Below, one piece after another: positions 45,455 to 53,200 of a stretch of 64,000 nt of DNA. The first letter of the stretch is position 1. Each line of letters opens with the position of its first letter. The stretch covers positions 6,982-70,981 of the forward strand of contig RWJK01001908.1 in NCBI GenBank assembly GCA_004335835.1, written 5' to 3'. Both the position numbers and the translations under genes were made by a program. Source of the stretch: Scenedesmus sp. ARA3. Taxonomy: Eukaryota > Chlorophyta > Chlorophyceae > Sphaeropleales > Scenedesmaceae. The notes beneath the pieces were generated by a model. That model did no database searches. It was not told where the DNA came from and worked only from the letters and a program-made list of their open reading frames with translations.

Positions 45455-46210
45455 GTGCACCCAGCTAGCATCAGCCCTGCAAGCGGCACTGTCTTCTGCA
45501 GCAACGGCTACTAATCCCTCTTACACCTGCCATGCATGTATCAGTATGACCCTGTAACCGCGGATGCAGACATCTACTAATTCACAGCAGCAGGTTCTGG
45601 GCGTCAGCATCTGTGGTGCTCAGGAAAGGCGTGCATGTTATGCTGCGTGTCTGGTTAGCAGCGTGCATTGCAGCTACATACCTTCACATGTGCTGTGAAC
45701 TTATGATGAATTATGCACTTTACATTAAGTGGAATGGAAGCAAGTCCGCAGTATACGCAGGAAAGCTGATGTGACCTGGCATGCCTGGTGCAGCAGTACA
45801 TGTACAGCAGTGCAATTACCGTCACAGCATTGCAGCAGGCGCCTTAGGTCGAAGCACTGTCTCCTGCAGCACCTGTTGCGCAATCCCTCTTACTAAAGGA
45901 AATGCACAGAGCATTATAACCTGTAGCCACGGCTGTAGCATCCCACTGTTTCACAGCAGCAGGTTCTGGGCGTTATCATCTGCGCTGCTCTGGACAGGCA
46001 TGCATGTGCTGCTGTGTCTCTGCTTAGCAATGTGCATTGAAGCTACATGCCTCTGACTGTGCTGGAACAAATATAATACATGACACTATAACATCAAGTT
46101 GTTTAAAATACATAGGAACGAAAGATTTACGAAAGCTGGTGTGACCTGGCATGCCTGGTGCAGCATGATGGTGCAGCAGTACATGTACTGCAGTGCAAGC
46201 ACCATCACAG
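45455..46210 (+). repeat. Degenerate ~375-bp tandem duplication, intergenic
   Basis: The halves 45455-45830 and 45835-46210 share ordered landmarks: AATCCCTCTTAC, ACAGCAGCAGGTTCTGGGCGT, GCATGCATGTGCTGCTGTGT-like text, GTGACCTGGCATGCCTGGTGC and GCAGCAGTACATGTAC. No coding capacity is seen. It lies between the PhyH-family gene and the TATA box at 46359. Confidence 0.82.
45554..45558 (+). other. TGTAA poly(A) signal candidate of the PhyH-family gene
   Basis: TGTAA 118 bases after the stop codon. Confidence 0.5.
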
Positions 46211-46358
46211 CAGTACCACACCAGCCGCAGTACGTTTGCACGTCTGTAAAGCTTTTGAATTAATCCGCATTAAAAAACTGAGATGTTCTCGCGCAGCTAC
46301 TGCCTCAGCTACAGCTTGTCATGTGACAAGTGACACAGTCGAGTGCATCGAGCTGCAC

Positions 46359-46365
46359 TATATAA
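46359..46365 (+). promoter_or_regulatory. TATA box
   Basis: TATATAAG lies about 100 bases before the ATG at 46466, and the intervening leader is rich in CAA/AAAC (46436-46463). The arrangement fits a core promoter with a start site near 46390. Confidence 0.6.
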
Positions 46366-46465
46366 GCTGCTGCCGACTTGTGACTCATTGCCGCTTCACG
46401 ACAGACAACAAGCAACCTTGCTACAAACAAAAGCCTACAACAAACAAACAAACAAACAATCAACA

Positions 46466-48120
46466 ATGTTTGGCCCACTCTCTTATTCGGCGAAAAACGC
46501 TTGTTTTTTCGCCGGAGGGGAGCTGTGACCGCAACATCTTGTACACGCGTCATTACATACCTCTGCTGCATCCTTTCCTTGTGCCTGGGCGCAGCAGCCA
46601 TCTCTCCCGCCCTGTCAGCCTCAAGTCCCGCCCATGCCAGCTGGATGCCTGGGCCCGTCTCAGGCTTCTTGAGCAGCACCTGGGGGCTCATGGTTGTCAT
46701 CGCAGCGTGCTTCATTGCTTTGGCGAAGCTCATGTCGCTTTTCCTTGCTCGCAGGGCGGCCCACGCAAAGTGGAGCAGCAGCTTCTTGCCGACAACATGC
46801 AAGCCCAAGAACGGCACCGGCTTCGTATACCAACGTCTCACGGACAACGGCTTCATCTCCAGCTCTGGCACCAAGCTAAGCAGCAGCAGGTGCGGCCCAT
46901 ACTATCAGCTGCAGCAGTGCACAGCCTGTGCTTATTCGGAATATTATGATCATGAGTAGTGGCAGCAAAGCAGCAGTAGTGAAGCTGGCAGGTAAACTGC
47001 TTGATGTCCTTTCATTAGAATGTGTTGTATGCAGCATACAGCAATCATCAACAACATAAAGTACTCACACACCAGCTGCACACAGCACTGCATGACCTAG
47101 GACATTTGCTGCTGTTGTTTGCCAGTGCTTACGCACTTCCTGTTCCTGCTGGCTGGTTCCTGCAACCGTTCTGCTGCCTTGCAGTGAGCCAGCCGACGGT
47201 AGTGTGTACATCACAATCGATGTCCCCACCTGCCCCAACATGATGAAGCAGCAGCCCAATACTGACAGCACCACAGACATTGAGGCCAGCACAGACAACA
47301 CAGCACCACCAGCAGCAGCAGCAGCAGCAACAAGTGACAACTTCTCTGACACTGAGGCCGCCACAGACACCACAGCAGTGACAAGCAGGTGAGGGGCATT
47401 CCTAGTGTTGCTGCGCTGTGCATCAGTCCGTGGCAGAGATTGCTAACGTGTTAGCAGCAGGACCTGCATGAAAGACAGGTGATGCATGCTCTGAAGCCAC
47501 TGATTGTATGCGCGGTCGCTACACAGCCTTCAAGAAGCCCCTTCCTGAGCGTTCAAGAGCTGCAAAGTGGCACTGCCAACCTTCTCTCTGCCGCCTGTTG
47601 CCCATTTTGCTGCTCCAGCAGGGGCCTGTCCTCCATGAGCCGCCAGCAGCCGCTGCAGTATATCGCACAGCTGCAGGACAATAATAGCACCAAGGATGCC
47701 ACCATCATTGGCAGCCTCAACTTCAAGGCCGGCACCCTGCAGGAGCTGCTCGGCATCAGAATCAGCAGCGCAGGCAGGGTCAAGATGGTTGCCGCACAGC
47801 TGGATTCGCGCAGGCAGCAGGCAGGGCCAGCACATGAAAATGAGGCACTGCGCGAGCAGCAGCAGGAGCGCGAGGATGTGATCAGCCAGAGCGGCAAGCT
47901 GCTGCTGGAGTACGGCAGCCTGTGCGGCCGGCTGCACTGCAGGGACTGGGAGAGCAGCAGCAAGCGCGCGGAGCTGCAGCAGCAGGCAACAAAGCTGTTG
48001 GCACGCATGCACTTCAGCGGCGCAGCAGTGACAGCACAGTACTACCTGATGCCCACTGAGACCGGCAACAAGAAGTCACTAGCACCCAAGAACACCCCCA
48101 AGTCCCGCCTGTCAGCTTAA
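46466..48120 (+). CDS. Small unknown protein with one membrane segment
   Basis: Not recognised. The favoured model uses ATG 46466 and exons 46466-46524, 46641-46889, 47185-47388 and 47619 (or 47622)-48120; phases agree at 337 residues. The second exon encodes a hydrophobic segment, WGLMVVIAACFIALAKLMSLF, followed by RRAAHAK: a single membrane helix with a basic flank. A Thr/Asp/Ala-rich, acidic linker follows (about residues 105-170), then a C-terminal ~165-residue soluble part with QPLQYIAQLQDN, IIGSLNFKAGTLQELLG and a Gln/Glu-rich helix (EALREQQQEREDV), ending in a basic tail. Intron 1 is uncertain: the unspliced frame upstream of 46641 reads like a signal peptide but has no ATG. Introns 2 and 3 are well supported by phase and pyrimidine tracts, and intron 3 ends in a NAGNAG double acceptor. 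Confidence 0.65.
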
Positions 48121-50208
48121 TCCATTGAGGCAGCTGACCAAACATGCAGCGATACAAACAGCTACTACCCAGCTCAGCAGTAACAGCAGCAGTAACAGCA
48201 GCAGCAGCAACAGTGAAGGCAGCAGCAGCAGCGGCAGCAGCGGCAGCAACCAACAACATCACACCCAGAAAGGTGGGTACTTTTAACAGCAGGTTGGGTT
48301 CTGCATATGCTTTGTATGCCTTTTCTTTTGTGTGCTTTGATTACTGCCTTCCTATACATCATCGTGTCATCTGTACACCTGTCATCATCATGTCATCAAC
48401 TAACCAATTCATGCTGTCTGTATTCTGTTTGCATGTACACCCCCGGGGGTTTGGGCCCAACCCTGAGTGTGCTGTGTGAGGGGCGGGGGAGGCTGTGTGT
48501 GAAACAGTCAACCAGCATGCATGGTCAGCTGTGGCAACCCTCCCTGCCCCCATACCCACCAGCCCTGCAGCACAGCCAGGCCCTGGTCCATGTGGGGGAA
48601 GGCTGTTGTATACAAGGTGTAAGTAGAGAGGATATGCGGTGTGTGAAGTGGGGTTAAGGGTTCTTGCCATAGTTCGGTTGTGTAGCTTGTGAGTGTGCTA
48701 GAGTCACGCTGGCCAAGTTTCGTGGATAGTTGAAGGTGATTGGATTAGATGGTTGCTGAATGAGCCTGTCGTGGCTCGGATGCGGGCAGTGTCCCCGTTG
48801 TGTAACACCCTTGAATGTGATGAGCTGTGTCCCCGCCTTAGCCCTGGGCATTTCCACTAGTGCTGGCTGTCACTAGTACTGGCTGTCACTAGTACTGGCT
48901 GTCACAGACAACAAGCTAGCGCAGGCATGAACGCTCCTGAGGTCTCATATGCATGGCCTGCACTCCTGCAGCATTGGCCATGGTCAGCAGCACTTCTGAC
49001 AGTGCCAAAGATAAGCCCAAACAAAACAGAACATGCAGCAGCAATTTAACCTCAGCAACGATAGCAAACCAGCAGAGGCACCGCACCTCCCGCATGCACC
49101 TAGGGTTGAACAGGCACGTGTAGCTGGACCCGTGCACCAGCCACTGTCACACCACACAAAGTAGAAGACGGGCAGCAGATCTCAGATCCCTCAGTTTCCA
49201 CCGGGAATGGAGTGAATGTGTCAGTGACGTTGATGTAGAGCAATTGCCAGTTGTACAGATCACAAAATGCATGCGCCACCACACAATTTAAGCTGCTGTG
49301 TGACTACTTGCAACCAGTGGCTGGCGCTTTAGGTAAAGACAGCAATTTACGGCTTGGCAAAGCCAGCAGAAGGGCCACCAGCACTACCCAAGGCCACATC
49401 GGTACCTAATGATACTCAGCAAACGAACCAGCTGCCAGCACAGTGCCCCACCACCTTGAAGTTTTTGCACACACCCTTCTCGCTTCAAACCTGGCGCCAT
49501 AAGCGCCGTATAGGATCCACAAATTGCACACGGTCCAGCATATGTTGCAGTGGTCATGACTGTCAGAACTCTTTAGCAGGACTTGCACAGTTGAACTGGG
49601 GGCACAGTAGTAGTCGGTGCTTGTTACACGATGGAAGCACCGCCCGTTGTCGAGCCAGCGCAAGCGCACATCACACCAGGCTCCGATGCGCACACAACCA
49701 CAATACTGCTACCCGTTCTGCAGCTGTCGCTGCTGCAGCGTCACACCTGGCTCTGTGCTTCACCCATGAGGAGTAGCACCCCAGCACCCATGGCAGCTGC
49801 ACGGCTGCTGCTGCTACCCTCCCAGGGCCCTGTGCTGCACCTGCTGCAGCGGCCCCTGGTGCCGCATTGCCCCACACGCTGCAATTAAGCAACATTGCTA
49901 CTGCTGCTGCTGCAGCCGCATCAGCACAGGCCGCGGCAGCTTGGGCTATGCTGTACGGCGAGAAGCAACCCGTAACATAGTGCATCGTACAATGCACCTA
50001 CAGGTGAACCGCCCGGCTAACTGTCAAACAACTCATATCCAGGCCAAGACGGGACTGCTGGCAGCTCTGCTGGCAGCAGCTGGCAGCAGCTTCCACCTGA
50101 CAGCACCTGGCAGACAACATGGCGCATACTCTCTACTGCTGTACAGACAAGCACAGCACTGAGCCCCTCCCACAAGCTGCTGCAGCTGCTGCTGGACGCG
50201 ATGCTGCG
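48121..50208. other. Convergent intergenic region between the membrane protein and SWC4 genes
   Basis: No gene is supported in these 2 kb. TGTAA at 48801-48805 (plus) and at 49624-49628 (minus strand) are candidate 3' ends of the two flanking genes. Short open frames between 49.3 and 50.0 kb have no family support. Confidence 0.5.
48856..48903 (+). repeat. Three 16-bp tandem units
   Basis: ACTAGTRCTGGCTGTC occurs three times in a row. No function is visible. Confidence 0.9.
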
Positions 50209-53200
50209 TTAATCATAGGGCCGCTTTGCTGTGCGCTGCCGCTTCTCTCCCCGGCCGCCGTCATCGCCCTTCTTGCGCTTGCCGGCGCCACCCTTGGTCT
50301 CCGTGCGCGCCTGGAACTGCAGCAGCAACAGCAGCAGCAGCAGCAGCAGCAGCGCAGTAGTTAGAACACCGCTAATCTGTACACTAGCAGCTACGCACAC
50401 ACTTGCAGACTATCAAGACAGCAGAACCACAGAAGACCAGGAACAGAGTATGTAGAAGATAGCGATGTAGCCGCATCATGCGCAGCAGCATCTCGCCCTG
50501 GTGCCAGATCCCAGACACACATGTGTCATGCACACCCCGCGATGCGACACCACTGACAGCAACAAGTCAAGCAGCAAGTGCAGCCTGCTGTTACTTCATA
50601 CAGAACACTCTACCGCGTGTTTTAAAATACTCATCTCATCTGCCACAGCAAGTACAGCAGTGCAATACCTCCTCGCGGCGCCACAGCAGCAACACCAACA
50701 CCAAATAGCAAGCACAAGAGCCACAACATGCTGCATATTACATACACACAAAGATAACTCGTGAATTTACCTGCCGCCGCAGCTCCAGCAATGACAGGAT
50801 CTCGCCACGCAGCGCCAGGTAGGCGCCCGACACGGCGCGGCTGTGGTAGCGCGGCAGCCCCGCATAGCCAATCTCTGCAACTGCTGCCTCCAGCGCCTTC
50901 TGGTTCTTCCTGCAAAGCGAAAATGCAGAATAATTGCAAGTAATTGAACACAGCGACGCATCAACACCAGCCTAGTTTGCTGCAGCTACTGCCTCTAGCG
51001 CCTTCTGGTTCTTCCTGCAAGCGGAGGGGGACGGGCTAGAACCAAGCTACCGAGTCGGTAACAGCTCATGCTTCTGCTGCTATCACACCCTGCTACAATG
51101 TATGTCCTTGACCATGCGATGCGACCAGCAGCTGCGCCAGCAGGCCCAAGAGAACTCCCGTGTGTGGCAGGAGATACTACCCAGTCACAACTGTCACCCA
51201 CTGAAGTAAGCCAACATGCACCCAACAATCAGCATGTGTGCAACGACACCATGCAAACACCATGCCACTCACTGCGAGCTGCCGAGCGCCTGCTTCTCCT
51301 GCGCTTCTCCTGCGCGCATATACACAACAAACAGCACAGCACATCCACCTTCCTGCTACTGGACCTGCACACCCACAACGCCATGCCACTCACTGTGAGC
51401 TGCCGAGCGCCTGCTTCTCCTGTGCTGCCGCAGTCTCGCGCGTGTGCACGCCGCGCGCATACACGCCTGGTGGCGGCCAGAAGGGCTCCAGGTGCGCGTT
51501 GAGCAGCGATGGCATGCCCATCTGCATGGGTGCGTTGTGGAAGTCCTGCAAGTGAGAAAGCAAGAAAGCAAGCACGCAGCAGCAGTGGCGTCACACAAAG
51601 TGAGCAGCAAAGGCATGCCCAGCTGCCTGGGTGCGTCGTGGAAGTCCTGGCAGCAACAAAGCAAGCAGCAGCAGCAGCGGCGGCGGCGGCAAAGACATAA
51701 GCACAACAGTGAGCAGCGACGGCATGCCAATCTGCATGGGTGCGCTGTGGAAGTTCTGCAGTCAAGCAGACACGTGAGAGGGCCGTGCAAGGCATGGCAG
51801 CCACAGCAGCAGCAGCGCCAGCACTGGAACAGACATGTGTTGCAGGCAATGGGGATGATTTTGAGTGCAGCACTAGCAGACAACTGCTGCAGCTGTGCTG
51901 AAGAGACGATGTCCCAGCCAGCATGCACAGGGTCAGGATGCACAGGGGTGAATGGTGTACGGGCAAACATCACGGGCGAATGGGCGCCACTAATAATAAC
52001 GATGCAGGGGAGGCGTGCAGATGTGCAGTGGTTGTGAATCAGTAGTCTTGCAAGCAGCTTTGTGCCAGGACAGGCAGCACCAGCAGACCGTAAATCTTCA
52101 GTAGCAGGGTTTCCAGTACCAAGTTGCCATCCTGGTTCAGTGGTTGGCGGATGGCAGGCATAAGATGCATACCACCATTCACCAACCACTGAACACAACG
52201 GCAACTGTCCAGGACGACGAACGGAACACAGCTGTTGCTTGGCAGATACCTTGCTATCCTGGCTGTTGACGCCAGCTCTACCATGTTTCTGCACACAGGC
52301 TTCAGCTATACGCACCAAACAGTCACAACAAACCACATCGTAAAGCAGTTAGCAGGCTTGCACACCACACAAGCTGCAAACAGTTCCTTAGCATCCCTAG
52401 CAGCTTGAAGCGTCAAGAAAAAGGCTGTATCGGCAGCCAGAACACATGTGCAGGGTGTGCTGGGCGGAGCAGCACTGCAGCAAGGCAGCAAGCGCTGCCA
52501 AGCCCAGTGCCGCTCCACCCAGCACCCCCAGCAATGCTGCTGCAGCTACCTGAGGGTAAATGAGGTCCCCAGGATTGAAAGGCACCTCCTCAACAGGCGG
52601 CGGCGGCTTGGGTGCCACTGGCACTGCGTTCTTCTTGGCTGCTGCTGCTGCCGCTGCTGCGGCCTGCGCTGCGGCGGCATGCTCCGCCTTGCGCTTCTCC
52701 TCGATCACGCGGGCCTGCTCCAGGATCTGAAAGGCAGGGATAACGGCAGCAGCAGCAGCAGCAGCGGATCAGAACAGTGCCTTTGACGATGTGAAGCAAC
52801 AGCAGCAGCAGATTGTGTTTGATCACGCGGGGCTGCTCCAGGATCTGAAGGTTGAAACATTGGCAGCAGCAGCAGCAGCAGCAGCAGAGGTAGCAGCGGT
52901 GAATCATAGCAGTGCCTTTTACCACATGAAGCAGCAGCAGCAAAGTGTGCTCAATCACGCAGGCCTGCTCCAGGATCTGAAGGGTGAAAGATTGGCAGCA
53001 GCGGAGCAGCAGCAGGAGCAGCAGCAGCAGAAGCAACAGCAAATGAGAGCAATGCATTTGGCCACATGAAGCAGCAGCGAAACACACTTGAAGGCTTCTC
53101 CAAGGTTTGTGCGGCAGGCAGTGCGGGGAAGCCGGCAACGATAACAGGAGCAGCAACAGCAGCAGAACAGCACAAGGCTTTGCTCCACATGCAGCAGCAG

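Noticed and set aside
49354..49888. Open frames of 85-140 residues downstream of SWC4
   Set aside because: There is no family match, no consistent splicing, and they lie in the 3' intergenic zone. Composition is that of repeat-poor non-coding DNA here.
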